A stretch of DNA of 64,000 bases from Deltaproteobacteria bacterium. Its GTDB lineage: Bacteria; Desulfobacterota; DSM-4660; Desulfatiglandales; HGW-15. The stretch lies in NCBI GenBank assembly GCA_020060215.1, contig JAGVAP010000132.1, forward strand, positions 215,725-279,724. The letters run 5' to 3'. Below are positions 24,333-34,198 of this stretch, piece by piece; position 1 is the stretch's first letter, and each line of letters opens with the position of its first letter. Under the pieces are notes generated by a model, which made no database searches, was not told the DNA's origin, and saw only the letters and a list, made by a program, of their open reading frames with translations. Both the position numbers and the translations under genes were made by a program.

Positions 24333-26948
24333 TCATCGGATGACCGAGAGGATCCCCTCCTCGATCCTCTTCATCTCGGCCGTCTCGCTGACCTTCTGCC
24401 CGCTGGAATCCCTGACGTAGAAGACCCCGGTGGTCCTTTCCTTGTCCCGGTTGAACCGGGCGAAACGGATATCCAGTCCCTGTGAGAAGATCTCCTTCGC
24501 AAGATCGTAGAGAAGGCCTGTCCTCCTGGCCCCGATGACCTCGACGATGGTGAAGAAGTCGGATGCATTGTTGTCGATCCACACCCTGTTTTCAAAGCTG
24601 GAGAAGCCGAGGGGAGGAGCCGACCCGGACCTGTCCTTCCTGCTGATCAGGAGGTCCAGGGGGAGCTTGCCCCCAATCGCCTCGACGGCGTTACGATAGA
24701 CCTTGGACCACATCTCCCTTTCCCTCAGGGGGTCCAGAGGATTGGTGACCTCATAGATGTCGAGCGCGAGCCCGTTCTTGAGGGTGAAGATGTTCCCCGA
24801 GAGCACGTCCATGTTGTTGAGCGTGAATACCCCCACCATCTTGCTGAACAGGCCTGGCTTGTCGTAAGTGCACAGCAGGACCCTGGTCACCGGGGCGTTG
24901 TTGAGCTTCTGGAGGGTCCATGCGAGCCTCCTCTTTCCCAGCGTGAGGGCCAGGAGGAAGTGCTCCACCATGTCGTCCAGCCTGGTGCTCAGGAAGTACC
25001 ACGTCGAGACCTGCTCCATGAGTTGATGGATTTCCCCGGGAGGAAAGCGGCGGCTCAAGAGCCTCAGGAGGCCGGACTTGTTCTGCTCGATTCGTTTGGT
25101 TGCATCGGGCGTGGCGAGAATACCTCTTTCGAGGATATGCCTCACCTTCACATAGAGCTCGATCAGGAGCATGACCTTCCAGTCGCTGCCGGCAATCGGC
25201 CCGGTGGCCAGACTGTCCGCAATGGTCAGCAGCAGGAGAAGCCTCAGTTTCTCGGTGCTCCCGATGGTCTGGGCCGCCTGCACAGAGGTCTTCTCATCGT
25301 TGAGGTCCCTCTTCTGAGACACATTGACCAGCAAGAGATGATGCAGGACAAGGGATGAAATCACCCTTTCCGCCTCCCCCTTCATCCCCAGCCTTTTCAG
25401 GATCCGCGGTATCATGACGGAGCCTCTTTGGGAATGATCGCCCCTGGAACCCTTGCCGATGTCATGGAGAAGGGCGGCGAGGTAGAGCCAGTCCGGGTGC
25501 TCCAGTTCACGAAAGACCTCGCCGAGGATCGGCCACCGCTCATCATACACCCCTTGTGAGATCTCATGGATGACTTCCATGGTGCTCAGGGAGTGGAGAT
25601 CGACCGTTTCAATGTGGTACTGGCTGAACTGAGCCAGGTGTCGGATCTTCCTGAACTCGGGGATAAAGCACTCGACGAGGCCGGCCTCAAGGGCGAGCCG
25701 CAGCAGCTGGGGTTTCATGGGTGCCAGGAGGGTCCGCATAAACAGGTTTGCAGCATCCGGACGATTGAACAGCGCTCTGCCGCTCGTGGAGATCAGATGA
25801 CCTGCTTCCCAGATAAGCTCCGAGCCGAAGAAAAACCCGCCCCGGTTCGCCTGCTCAAACGCCCGCAGCAGGGTCAGAGGATCGCTCGACTTGAGAGACC
25901 TTCCCTCTCTCAGGACGACATTGCCCTTGATGACCCGGAACTCGGCCGGAAGATCATTCCGCTCCGGATCGATGGGTCCGGGATCGATCAGATCCAGTGT
26001 CCTGGTCTGAAACTCCTCGCTGCCATAGCGGATCCGATTCAGGTGAAGATAGAGGTGTTTCATAAATCGCTCCGGTCCCGTGTAGGATCCGTTGTCCTGA
26101 TACCCCAGGCTTTCGGAGATCAGGCCCTGGAAGCGCATCAGCAGCCGGTCTTCCCTTCGCCCCCCGGCAAAGTGGTGCAACCGATTGCGGACCTTCAGGA
26201 GGAAGTTCTCGGACTGATGCAGTCTCTCCAGAGGAAAATGGGAGAAGACCGGAAACCGTTTGATCTGCCGGAGATCCTCTGACTTGAAGTAGATCCTCGC
26301 CATCCATGCCATGAAATGGATGTCCCTGAGGCCTCCCAGCCCCTCCTTGATGTCCGGCTCCGCGAAATACCCCTGATTTCCATATTTCTCGGCCCGCTTT
26401 TGCAGATTGACCAGAAAGCGGCTGAGGAGAGAGTCCTTTTCCCGGTCGACCCTGGACCAGAAGGCCTCTGCGAATAGCCGAAAGAAAAGGGGGGAACCGA
26501 TGAGCAGCCGCATGTTCATGAGGGAGGTCAGATAGCGGAAGTCTTCCATGGCCGTCCGGATGCACTCATGGACGGTCATGACCCCGTGACCCACGTCGAG
26601 CCTGGCATCCCAGAGTGAGTAGAGGACGCGGCTGATCCTCTCGCCCATCTCCGGGGAGAGGGTGGATTGGTGGACGAAGACGAAATCCACGTCGGAGCCG
26701 AGGCACAGCTCACGCCGACCGTAACTGCCCAGGGCGACCACGGCGACGCCGTCCTCCGGATGCTCCGAGGTCTCTGCGCCGAACCCGGCCTTGAGGAAGA
26801 GCGCACGGAGGAACCGGTCCATGAGTAGGGTATACTTCCTGGTCATCAGGAAGCCCGAGATCCTCGTCAGGTCACGCTGGACCAGTTCATTCCGCGCGTG
26901 GAGAAACTGCTGGACCGCCTGCTGGAATGATTCGGCTTTCCTGAACAC
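24333..26948 (-). CDS. glnD: [protein-PII] uridylyltransferase/uridylyl-removing enzyme
   Basis: Bifunctional nitrogen sensor that adds UMP to PII when glutamine is low and removes it when glutamine is high. It has 871 residues. The nucleotidyltransferase motif GSYGRRE (74-80) with DVDF (86-89) is followed by a GlnE/GlnD helical domain, an HD hydrolase domain with LLHDIGKGSRGDHS (removal activity), and two C-terminal ACT domains (TRVLLCTYDKPGLFSKM and RRTGLLYDLAKEI). Start is GTG at 26948 with a weak purine tract. Its likely substrate, GlnB, is encoded 173 nt upstream on the same strand. Confidence 0.95.
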   Translation of the reverse strand: MFRKAESFQQAVQQFLHARNELVQRDLTRISGFLMTRKYTLLMDRFLRALFLKAGFGAETSEHPEDGVAVVALGSYGRRELCLGSDVDFVFVHQSTLSPEMGERISRVLYSLWDARLDVGHGVMTVHECIRTAMEDFRYLTSLMNMRLLIGSPLFFRLFAEAFWSRVDREKDSLLSRFLVNLQKRAEKYGNQGYFAEPDIKEGLGGLRDIHFMAWMARIYFKSEDLRQIKRFPVFSHFPLERLHQSENFLLKVRNRLHHFAGGRREDRLLMRFQGLISESLGYQDNGSYTGPERFMKHLYLHLNRIRYGSEEFQTRTLDLIDPGPIDPERNDLPAEFRVIKGNVVLREGRSLKSSDPLTLLRAFEQANRGGFFFGSELIWEAGHLISTSGRALFNRPDAANLFMRTLLAPMKPQLLRLALEAGLVECFIPEFRKIRHLAQFSQYHIETVDLHSLSTMEVIHEISQGVYDERWPILGEVFRELEHPDWLYLAALLHDIGKGSRGDHSQRGSVMIPRILKRLGMKGEAERVISSLVLHHLLLVNVSQKRDLNDEKTSVQAAQTIGSTEKLRLLLLLTIADSLATGPIAGSDWKVMLLIELYVKVRHILERGILATPDATKRIEQNKSGLLRLLSRRFPPGEIHQLMEQVSTWYFLSTRLDDMVEHFLLALTLGKRRLAWTLQKLNNAPVTRVLLCTYDKPGLFSKMVGVFTLNNMDVLSGNIFTLKNGLALDIYEVTNPLDPLREREMWSKVYRNAVEAIGGKLPLDLLISRKDRSGSAPPLGFSSFENRVWIDNNASDFFTIVEVIGARRTGLLYDLAKEIFSQGLDIRFARFNRDKERTTGVFYVRDSSGQKVSETAEMKRIEEGILSVIR

Positions 26949-27020
26949 TTCAGCTCTCTATAAACCGGGTCGGGGGGTTGGCCGCGAGGATCACTTTTCG
27001 AAGGGGGTTCAGGCGCAAGG

Positions 27021-27077
27021 GGAGGAAAAATTCGAACTTCGAATTTTCGACCGACCCGGCGCACCCCGGATCGGTCG
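27021..27077 (-). terminator. tandem hairpins between glnB and glnD (possible glnB terminator)
   Basis: Read on the minus strand, a GC-rich stem (27078-27048, about 12 bp with one mismatch, loop of six) is followed by a perfect 10-bp A/T-rich palindrome around a single central base (27047-27027: AAAATTCGAA/TTCGAATTTT) ending in a T-run. This could terminate or attenuate transcription between glnB and glnD. The second hairpin is weak as RNA. Confidence 0.4.
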
Positions 27078-27121
27078 GACCTGATCCGGGTCCTCCACGA
27101 GAGGTCGAAGGTCTGTCCACA

Positions 27122-27576
<455 letters not shown>

Positions 27577-27762
27577 AACAAAACAGAGAAGAGAATACGC
27601 GTACATGAACCGGGGAATACCTGCCCAACCCCATTCTCTCCGGCCCGAAGCAGCGGGATGCTGAAGCGATGACGCACGGAAAGGAGAGCAGTCGGTTTGG
27701 GCACTGGTCTCCCGCGAGCCAAAGTGTTACGTTAGCAAGAGCGCAGGGGATGGAGCTTCAAG

Positions 27763-29526
27763 ATGACCACGCTTCGGATATGGGCGCCTGCGGCCGGAGA
27801 GGCCTTCGTCGAGACGGGTGGAGAGCGCCGATCCATGCACGCGATCGGCGACGGCTGGTGGGAGCTCGGCGGCACCCCGCTGGGACACGGGACCGATTAC
27901 GCCGTCATCCTGGACCGGAAAAAGCCCGTTGCGGACCCCCGTTCCTCCTGGCAGCCCTTCGGGCCGGAAGGGCCGTCTAGGATACTCGACCATGCCCTCT
28001 TCTCCTGGACGGACTCCGGGTGGCAGACACGCCCCCTCTCCTCCTCGCTGATTTACGAGATCCATACCGGCACGTTCAGCCCCGAAGGGACGTTCGGCGG
28101 TATCGAAGAGCGGCTGGACCACCTCCTGGACCTGGGGGTGACCCACATCGAGCTCATGCCGGTAAACGGGTTTCCGGGTTCGCGGGGATGGGGATATGAC
28201 GGCGTCAACCTGTATGCTCCCTACGAGCCTTACGGGGGACCCGAAGGGCTGAAACACCTCGTCGATACCTGCCACGGCCGCGGCATGGGGGTGATCCTGG
28301 ACGTGGTGTACAATCATCTGGGCCCGGCGGGCAACTACCTGGATTGGTTCGGCCCCTATTACAGCGATCGTTATCAGACGCCCTGGGGCCGGGCGATCAA
28401 CTTCGATGCCGCGGGATCCCACGAGGTTCGAAGGTTCTTCTGCGACAATGCCCTGATGTGGCTCCGCGATTACCACTTCGACGGTCTCCGGCTGGACGCG
28501 GTCCATGCCATCTATGATCGGTCCGCAATCCATTTCCTGGAGCAGCTCGCCGGGGAGGTGCACGACCTTGAAAGCCGGATCGGCCGCCACCTCTTCCTGA
28601 TTGCCGAGAGCGATCTGAACGATCCCCGCGTCGTCCAGAGGCAGGAGGTCGGCGGCTACGGCATCCATGCCCAGTGGAGCGACGATTTCAGGCATTCCCT
28701 GCACGCAGTGCTTACCGGCGAAAGAGGCGGCTACCATGCCGATTTCGGCGCCCTGGCCGATCTGGCCAAGGCGCTGAAGAAGGCCTTCGTATATGACGGC
28801 CGCATGTCACGCTACAGGAATCGCTGCCACGGCCGGCCTGTACGGATGCTCTCTGGCCACAGCTTTTTGGGATATCTCCAGAACCATGACCAGATCGGGA
28901 ACCGGGCCAAGGGGGAGCGCTCCAGCCACCTCATGGGAGCCGGGAGGTTGAAGATCGCCGCGGCCCTGGTACTGACCTCTCCTTTCATCCCCATGCTCTT
29001 TCAGGGCGAAGAATGGGGCGCATCCACCCCTTTCCAGTATTTCACCGATCATCAGGACAGGGAACTGGGCCGGGCGATCAGCCAGGGAAGGCAGAAGGAG
29101 TTTTCCGCCTTTGGATGGAATCCGGAGGAGATCCCCGACCCCCAGGCCGTAGAGACCTTTGAACGCTCAAGGCTCCGGTGGGAGGAAAGGGATGAGGAGC
29201 CTCATCGCTCCATCCTGGAGTGGCACCGGGAGCTCATCCGTCTCCGCCGGCGCATTCCCGCCCTGGCCGATGGATGCCTGGAAAAGGTGGAGATCCTCTT
29301 CGACGAAAAGGAGAGATGGCTGCTGTTGATGAGAGGGCCGGTCGCCGTGGCATGCAACCTCTCATCTTCCCCCAGGCAGATCCAGCTTCCGGCCTGTTCG
29401 TCTCCCGCCGTTCTCCTGGCGTCCGATCCCGGGGTCGGGGTCGAGGAGACAAGGGTCCGCTTGGCTCCGGACAGCGTCGCCGTAGTCGATGCGCCGCGCG
29501 CCTTCTTCAAGGCTTGCGCGGAATGA
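27763..29526 (+). CDS. treZ: malto-oligosyltrehalose trehalohydrolase
   Basis: Glycoside hydrolase family 13 enzyme that releases trehalose from maltooligosyl-trehalose. The 587-residue length fits. An N-terminal CBM48-like domain (RIWAPAAGEAFVE) is followed by the catalytic barrel with VYNHLGPAGNY, GLRLDAVHAI (nucleophile Asp), FLIAESDLND (acid/base Glu) and NHDQIGNR. The usual partner TreY (maltooligosyl-trehalose synthase) is not in the window, so the pathway must be completed elsewhere. GGAG lies 9 nt before the ATG. Role: compatible solute or storage-glycan turnover. Confidence 0.92.
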   Translation: MTTLRIWAPAAGEAFVETGGERRSMHAIGDGWWELGGTPLGHGTDYAVILDRKKPVADPRSSWQPFGPEGPSRILDHALFSWTDSGWQTRPLSSSLIYEIHTGTFSPEGTFGGIEERLDHLLDLGVTHIELMPVNGFPGSRGWGYDGVNLYAPYEPYGGPEGLKHLVDTCHGRGMGVILDVVYNHLGPAGNYLDWFGPYYSDRYQTPWGRAINFDAAGSHEVRRFFCDNALMWLRDYHFDGLRLDAVHAIYDRSAIHFLEQLAGEVHDLESRIGRHLFLIAESDLNDPRVVQRQEVGGYGIHAQWSDDFRHSLHAVLTGERGGYHADFGALADLAKALKKAFVYDGRMSRYRNRCHGRPVRMLSGHSFLGYLQNHDQIGNRAKGERSSHLMGAGRLKIAAALVLTSPFIPMLFQGEEWGASTPFQYFTDHQDRELGRAISQGRQKEFSAFGWNPEEIPDPQAVETFERSRLRWEERDEEPHRSILEWHRELIRLRRRIPALADGCLEKVEILFDEKERWLLLMRGPVAVACNLSSSPRQIQLPACSSPAVLLASDPGVGVEETRVRLAPDSVAVVDAPRAFFKACAE

Positions 29527-29712
29527 CATCGCCCATCGGGTCGATCCTCGTTTGCCCGCGGCCTGCCGTGAGGAATCGGAGGGTATCGAAGCCGGCCGTG
29601 GCCGTTCGTGCCTCGACACCTCGGCATGAACGGGTCCGGCCGGGAGCATGTGAAGTTGTTTTTGCGCACATTCCTTTTGATTTTTCTCCTGCAGTTGCGG
29701 TAAGAATCTGCC

Positions 29713-30492
29713 ATGCGACGGATAAAGGCCATCGGCTTTGATCTCTTCAATACCCTCGTGACCGTGGATCCCCTGATCCTCAAGTCCGCGGACCTCCGGC
29801 TGCTGGAGGCCCTGCGCAAGAACGGTTTCCGGCTGCAGGAGAAGGAATTCCATGAGGCCTATCAGGAAGAGGCCATGCGTTTCGTCACAGAGGCCCGCCT
29901 CAGTGAGGTGGAGACCCACAACCGGTTCTGGATCCATGCCGCGCTCACCCGACACGGATATCACCTCGATCCGTTCGATCCCAGGATTGCCGCAGCCGTC
30001 GAAGTCTATTTCTCGATCTTCTACGGCTCGACGCACCTGATCCCCGGTACCCGGGAATTGCTCTCGAATCTTGGCTCGAAGTATCGTCTCGGACTTCTGT
30101 CGAACTTCACGCACGGCCCTGCGGCCCGGAGGATCATTGAGGAAGTCGGGATCGCCGGCCATTTTGACGTGATCCTGATCTCAGGGGAATTGGGGTACCG
30201 AAAGCCGTCGCCATTCGTCTTCCGGGAGCTTGTTGAACAACTCGGAGTGGACGGCGGCAGGACCCTCTATGTAGGCGACGACCCACAGCCGGATATCCAC
30301 GGTGCCTGGCGGGCCGGGCTTCAACCCGTCTGGAGCACTTATGTGATGGACAATGGGCTGCCCTTTGCACCCGGCGTCCTGGCCAGAGAGGCCGGGGTTC
30401 CGGACGGTGAGGTGCCCAGGATCTCCAACTGGAACGATCTTTACCGACTCCTGAATATTCAGATGAAAGGGCCTTCCCATGAAACTCCATGA
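29713..30492 (+). CDS. HAD superfamily hydrolase
   Basis: 259 residues with the HAD fold: motif I FDLFNTLV (nucleophile Asp10), motif II LLSNFTHG, the GYRKPSPFVF lysine, and motif IV YVGDDPQPDIHGA. In motif I the second acidic residue of DxD is Phe, as in the HDHD3/dehalogenase-like branch, so a simple phosphatase activity should not be assumed. The gene ends 14 nt inside sucC, suggesting co-transcription. The substrate is unknown. Confidence 0.78.
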   Translation: MRRIKAIGFDLFNTLVTVDPLILKSADLRLLEALRKNGFRLQEKEFHEAYQEEAMRFVTEARLSEVETHNRFWIHAALTRHGYHLDPFDPRIAAAVEVYFSIFYGSTHLIPGTRELLSNLGSKYRLGLLSNFTHGPAARRIIEEVGIAGHFDVILISGELGYRKPSPFVFRELVEQLGVDGGRTLYVGDDPQPDIHGAWRAGLQPVWSTYVMDNGLPFAPGVLAREAGVPDGEVPRISNWNDLYRLLNIQMKGPSHETP

Positions 30493-31651
30493 GTTCCAAG
30501 CCAAAGAGATCTTCAAGAAGCACTCCATCCCTGTGCCCGAAGGCCGGGTGGCCGGTTCTGCAGAGGGGGCATACGCGGCTGCCGGCGCCATCAAGGGCCC
30601 CCCCTGGGTGGTAAAGGCACAGGTCCACGCCGGCGGGCGGGGCAAAGGCGGAGGCATCAGGGTCGTCCGGACCTTGGAGGAAGTGCGGGAGGCGGCGGCA
30701 GCCATTCTGGCGGAACCGCTGGTCACCCGGCAGACAGGGCCGGAAGGAAAGCGGGTCTTGCAGGTCCTCGTCGAAGAGGGGGTGGAGATCGAACGGGAGC
30801 TGTACCTGGCCGTCACGATCGACCGCGCGGCGGCCGGACCCGTGGTCATCTTCAGCCAGTCCGGAGGAATGGACATCGAAGAGGTGGCCTCCCGATCGCC
30901 CGAACTCGTATGGAAGCGGCTGGTCGATCCTCAGGCGGGGTGGATGCCCTATCTGGGCAGGACACTGGCCTACGGCATCGATCCCCTTCCCGCCCCCGAG
31001 ACCGTGAGGGGCCTGACGCATGTCATGGAACGGCTGTACGGGCTGTTCATCGCGCTCGACTGTTCCCTGGCGGAAATCAACCCGCTCGTGATCACCCGGC
31101 GAGGGGACGTCCTTGCTCTGGATGCGAAGATCAACATCGACGACAACGGGCTGATGCGGCACAAGGATCTGGAGGCCATGGACGATCCGCGCGAAAAAGA
31201 TCCCCTCGATGCCAAGGCCCAGAAATACAACCTCAATTACATCCGCCTCAACGGCAACATCGGGGCCATGGTCAATGGCGCCGGACTTGCCATGGCCACG
31301 ATGGATCTCATCAAGATGGCCGGGGCCGAGCCCGCCAATTTCCTGGATGTCGGAGGCGGGGCGAGCCAGGAGATGATCACGCGGGGCTTTGAGATCATCC
31401 TGGAGGACGAAAAGGTCAAGGCGATCCTCCTGAACATCTTCGGGGGGATCCTGCGCTGCGACGTCCTCGCAAGGGGCGTGGTGTCGGCGGCGCAAAGGAC
31501 CTCCATCCGCGTCCCCCTGATCGTCCGGCTGGAAGGCACCAACGTGGAGGAAGGGAGAAGGATCCTCCGCGAATCCGGCCTGAAGTTCCTGGTTGCGGCG
31601 GACATGGCAGAGGCCGCTGCCCTGGTGACGGAGCAGGTAGCGGGAAAATAA
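30479..31651 (+). CDS. sucC: succinyl-CoA synthetase, beta subunit (ADP-forming)
   Basis: Beta subunit (390 residues) of the TCA-cycle enzyme converting succinyl-CoA to succinate with ATP formation. It starts with MKLHEFQAKEIFKKH and has an N-terminal ATP-grasp domain (VVKAQVHAGGRGKGGGI) and a C-terminal ligase domain (FLDVGGGAS, LNIFGGILRCD). It overlaps the HAD gene by 14 nt and is followed after 84 nt by sucD, the standard order. Confidence 0.96.
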   Translation: MKLHEFQAKEIFKKHSIPVPEGRVAGSAEGAYAAAGAIKGPPWVVKAQVHAGGRGKGGGIRVVRTLEEVREAAAAILAEPLVTRQTGPEGKRVLQVLVEEGVEIERELYLAVTIDRAAAGPVVIFSQSGGMDIEEVASRSPELVWKRLVDPQAGWMPYLGRTLAYGIDPLPAPETVRGLTHVMERLYGLFIALDCSLAEINPLVITRRGDVLALDAKINIDDNGLMRHKDLEAMDDPREKDPLDAKAQKYNLNYIRLNGNIGAMVNGAGLAMATMDLIKMAGAEPANFLDVGGGASQEMITRGFEIILEDEKVKAILLNIFGGILRCDVLARGVVSAAQRTSIRVPLIVRLEGTNVEEGRRILRESGLKFLVAADMAEAAALVTEQVAGK

Positions 31652-31735
31652 GGGTCAGTTTCGGGGTTCAGAAGCGGGTCGAACCGATCTCCTGCTGGAC
31701 GCCCGAACCCTTGAACGCTTCAAAGAGGGGGACTC

Positions 31736-32617
31736 ATGAGCATTCTGGTTGACGAAAAGACGAGGGTGGTCGTCCAGGGAATAACGGGGCGCGAGGGGAC
31801 CTTTCACACCAGGCAGATGCTCGGCTATGGCACCGTGGTCGCCGCCGGGACGTCCCCCGGAAAGGGAGGGCAGAGGGTCGAGGGTGTACCCGTCTTCAAT
31901 ACGGTTCATGAAGCCGTCCGAAAGGAGGGGGTCAATGCCTCCTGCATCTTTGTCCCTCCCCTCTTCGCTGCCGATGCCATTATGGAGTCCGTCTCGGAAG
32001 GTCTGAAGCTGGTCGTCTGCATCACCGAAGGCATTCCCGCCATCGACATGATCAAGGTGGCCGCCCTCCTGAAAGGCAGGAATACCGTGCTGATCGGCCC
32101 CAACTGTCCCGGAATCATCTCTCCGGGAAAGACCAAGGTGGGGATCATGCCGGGCTATATCCATCAGCCCGGCGCCATGGGCGTCGTATCGAGGAGCGGT
32201 ACGCTCACCTATGAGGTGGTGAATCAGCTCACACGGGTCGGGCTGGGGCAGTCGACCTGCATTGGAATCGGGGGCGATGCCATTGTAGGGACCAGCTTCG
32301 TCGATCACCTCAGGAGATTCCAGGAAGACCCCGAGACCCGTGGGGTCGTCCTCATCGGGGAGATCGGGGGCTCGGCGGAGGAGGAAGCGGCCGAATACGT
32401 GCGCAGCTCCTTCACCAAACCGGTCTTTGCGTTTGTAGCGGGTCTGACGGCGCCGCCCGACAAGAGGATGGGTCATGCAGGGGCCATCATCGCCGGGGGC
32501 AAGGGGAGGGCCGATGACAAGATCAAGGCCATGGAGTCGTCCGGCATCACGGTCGTCCGCAACATCGCGAAGCTCGGAGAAACGGTTGAGGAGGTCATGG
32601 GACCCGGAAACACTTAA
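31736..32617 (+). CDS. sucD: succinyl-CoA synthetase, alpha subunit
   Basis: Alpha subunit (293 residues) carrying the CoA-binding Rossmann domain ([16 protein letters not shown]) and the transient phospho-histidine in [12 protein letters not shown] (near residue 245). AGAGGGGG lies just upstream of the ATG. Forms the functional enzyme with the SucC subunit encoded directly upstream. Confidence 0.96.
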   Translation: MSILVDEKTRVVVQGITGREGTFHTRQMLGYGTVVAAGTSPGKGGQRVEGVPVFNTVHEAVRKEGVNASCIFVPPLFAADAIMESVSEGLKLVVCITEGIPAIDMIKVAALLKGRNTVLIGPNCPGIISPGKTKVGIMPGYIHQPGAMGVVSRSGTLTYEVVNQLTRVGLGQSTCIGIGGDAIVGTSFVDHLRRFQEDPETRGVVLIGEIGGSAEEEAAEYVRSSFTKPVFAFVAGLTAPPDKRMGHAGAIIAGGKGRADDKIKAMESSGITVVRNIAKLGETVEEVMGPGNT

Positions 32618-32639
32618 ATGGCGCACCCCCAGGCCCTCC

Positions 32640-32668
32640 TTGACTTGGGCCTTTGCCGATGCTAACAT
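32640..32668 (+). promoter_or_regulatory. candidate sigma-70 promoter of the Cys-rich/tatA pair
   Basis: TTGACT (32640-32645), 17 nt, TAACAT (32663-32668), located 22 nt after the sucD stop and about 60 nt upstream of the Cys-rich gene. Confidence 0.5.
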
Positions 32669-32729
32669 CTTTTGGGTCAAGGGCCTGAGGCATGGGGCAA
32701 ACGTTCCACATCCTTCGAGATCTGTTCGA

Positions 32730-33128
32730 ATGAAAAAGATCGTCAGCCTGGAAGAACGGATCGAGAACAAGAAGCACAAGGAAAAGCTGGAGCTTTACCG
32801 AGGCAGGATAGAGACTGTTCAGAAGATCCTCCAGTGCTCCTCCTGCAACTTGAAGTGCGCGATGTGCGGGATGCAGATCCAGGAACAGGAGTCCGGCTGC
32901 TGTCACCCCGGCGGGCACACGGGTTTGCGACTCTGCAGCTGCTGCAGAGAGGAGTTCGAAGAGTTTCTCGCCATCCAGAAGGGCCAAAAGGAGCCCGATC
33001 TCTTCTGGCACAACAAGGAATGGAGGGAGATGTGGTCCGCGTGGCTGGATTACCGCAGGGCCATGGCGGGTTTCCTGCGTTCCGCGGAATTCAGGCTGCT
33101 GCTGGAAGAGTTGAATGAAAAGCCTTGA
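32730..33128 (+). CDS. Cys-rich protein of unknown function
   Basis: 132 residues, no recognised family. A lysine/glutamate-rich helical start is followed by nine cysteines in residues 36-72 (CSSCNLKCAMC, GCCHPGGH, CSCC), spacing that suggests zinc or Fe-S binding, and then by a Trp-rich helical tail. No signal peptide or membrane segment is present. The ATG at 32730 is chosen because the open frame upstream only reads through sucD in the wrong frame; the ribosome site is weak. It is followed 12 nt later by tatA, so the pair is probably co-transcribed. A chaperone or assembly role for a Tat substrate is possible but unsupported. Confidence 0.65.
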   Translation: MKKIVSLEERIENKKHKEKLELYRGRIETVQKILQCSSCNLKCAMCGMQIQEQESGCCHPGGHTGLRLCSCCREEFEEFLAIQKGQKEPDLFWHNKEWREMWSAWLDYRRAMAGFLRSAEFRLLLEELNEKP

Positions 33129-33140
33129 GAGGAGGCAAAC

Positions 33141-33335
33141 ATGTTCGGTATAGGCATGCCGGAGCTCATTGTCGTTCTGATCATCATCCTGATCATCTTC
33201 GGGGCGGGGAAGCTGCCGGAGATAGGCAGTGGGATCGGAAAAGGAATCAAGAATTTCAAGAGCGCGACCAAGGATAAACAGGAAGAAATCGCAGCCTCCG
33301 AAGAGGAGAGTCGGAAGGAGAAAGGGGAAGCTTAG
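33141..33335 (+). CDS. tatA: Sec-independent translocase subunit TatA/E
   Basis: 64-residue inner-membrane protein of the twin-arginine export system. One N-terminal transmembrane helix (about 8-20) is followed by the [10 protein letters not shown] hinge, an amphipathic helix ([14 protein letters not shown]) and an acidic tail, the normal TatA layout. GAGGAGG lies 8 nt upstream. No tatB or tatC is in the window. Confidence 0.93.
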   Translation: MFGIGMPELIVVLIIILIIFGAGKLPEIGSGIGKGIKNFKSATKDKQEEIAASEEESRKEKGEA

Positions 33336-33471
33336 GCCTTCACCGGTCCTGCCCGTTGGTGCCGTTTTCACCGCCCTGCCAGCCGTTCAGATCAATGACC
33401 CGCCATCGTTGAACAAGGAAGCTACTGAGCGTTGAAGATCGAGGGTATTCGGATCCCTCGCCCGGCGCACC

Positions 33472-33888
33472 CTAGAAGGGGATGTCGTCTTCGGGGATGG
33501 AAATCGGCTCCTCAGTGGGGAATTTTTCGTCCGCGGATGAGGCGGAACCCGCCTTTCCTGCGGGACCGAGCATCTGCATGGTGTAGGCAACGATCTCCGT
33601 GGTGTATCGCTTATTGCCCTCTTTATCGTCCCAGGACCTGGTCTGGAGCTTTCCTTCGATGTATACTTGGCTCCCCTTTTTGAGGTACTCACCGCAGATC
33701 TCGCCCAGCCGGCCCCATGCAACGATCCTGTGCCACTCGGTTCGCGCCTCCTTCTCCCCATCCTTGCCGGTCCACTGTTCGGTGGTGGCGATCCTGAAGC
33801 TGGCAACCGCTCTGCCGCTTGGCGTGTACCTGAGCTCAGGGGCTCCACCCAGATTGCCGATGAGAATGACCTTGTTGATGCTTGCCAT
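33472..33888 (-). CDS. ssb: single-stranded DNA-binding protein
   Basis: 138 residues: an N-terminal OB-fold ([51 protein letters not shown]), a short flexible linker and the conserved acidic tip DDIPF that recruits replication and repair partners. AAGGAG lies 7 nt before the ATG. It is not next to rpsF/rpsR here. Divergent from the RNase J gene. Confidence 0.95.
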   Translation of the reverse strand: MASINKVILIGNLGGAPELRYTPSGRAVASFRIATTEQWTGKDGEKEARTEWHRIVAWGRLGEICGEYLKKGSQVYIEGKLQTRSWDDKEGNKRYTTEIVAYTMQMLGPAGKAGSASSADEKFPTEEPISIPEDDIPF

Positions 33889-34080
33889 GTTTTTGCTCCT
33901 TTGGACGGGTGTGCAGGTCTTTCCGGGTAGACGGGGGTGAACAGTAGCACAATCTTTCTGGACAGATCAAGCGTCCATTTCGCGCCCCGGGCCGCAGTGA
34001 TTCTTTGAACAAAGGGCTCCCCCGCCGATCGATCAGAGCCGGAGGGTTCAGCCACAACTGGGGAGGCAGCTGCATTTCCT

Positions 34081-34110
34081 TGTTGACGGATCAGAATATA
34101 AGATATAAGG
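34081..34110 (+). promoter_or_regulatory. candidate promoter of the RNase J gene
   Basis: TTGTTG (34081-34086), 18 nt, TATAAG (34105-34110), in a locally A/T-rich stretch about 90 nt upstream of the start codon. An overlapping TTGACG at 34084 gives a 15-nt spacer instead. Confidence 0.35.
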
Positions 34111-34198
34111 TGCTGTTCTTACAAAGCAAACCAAATTCTCACCCGGGAAATGGATCGGCTATCGAGATACCGCTTCCGCCAACCGGTAAGGGTACAGA

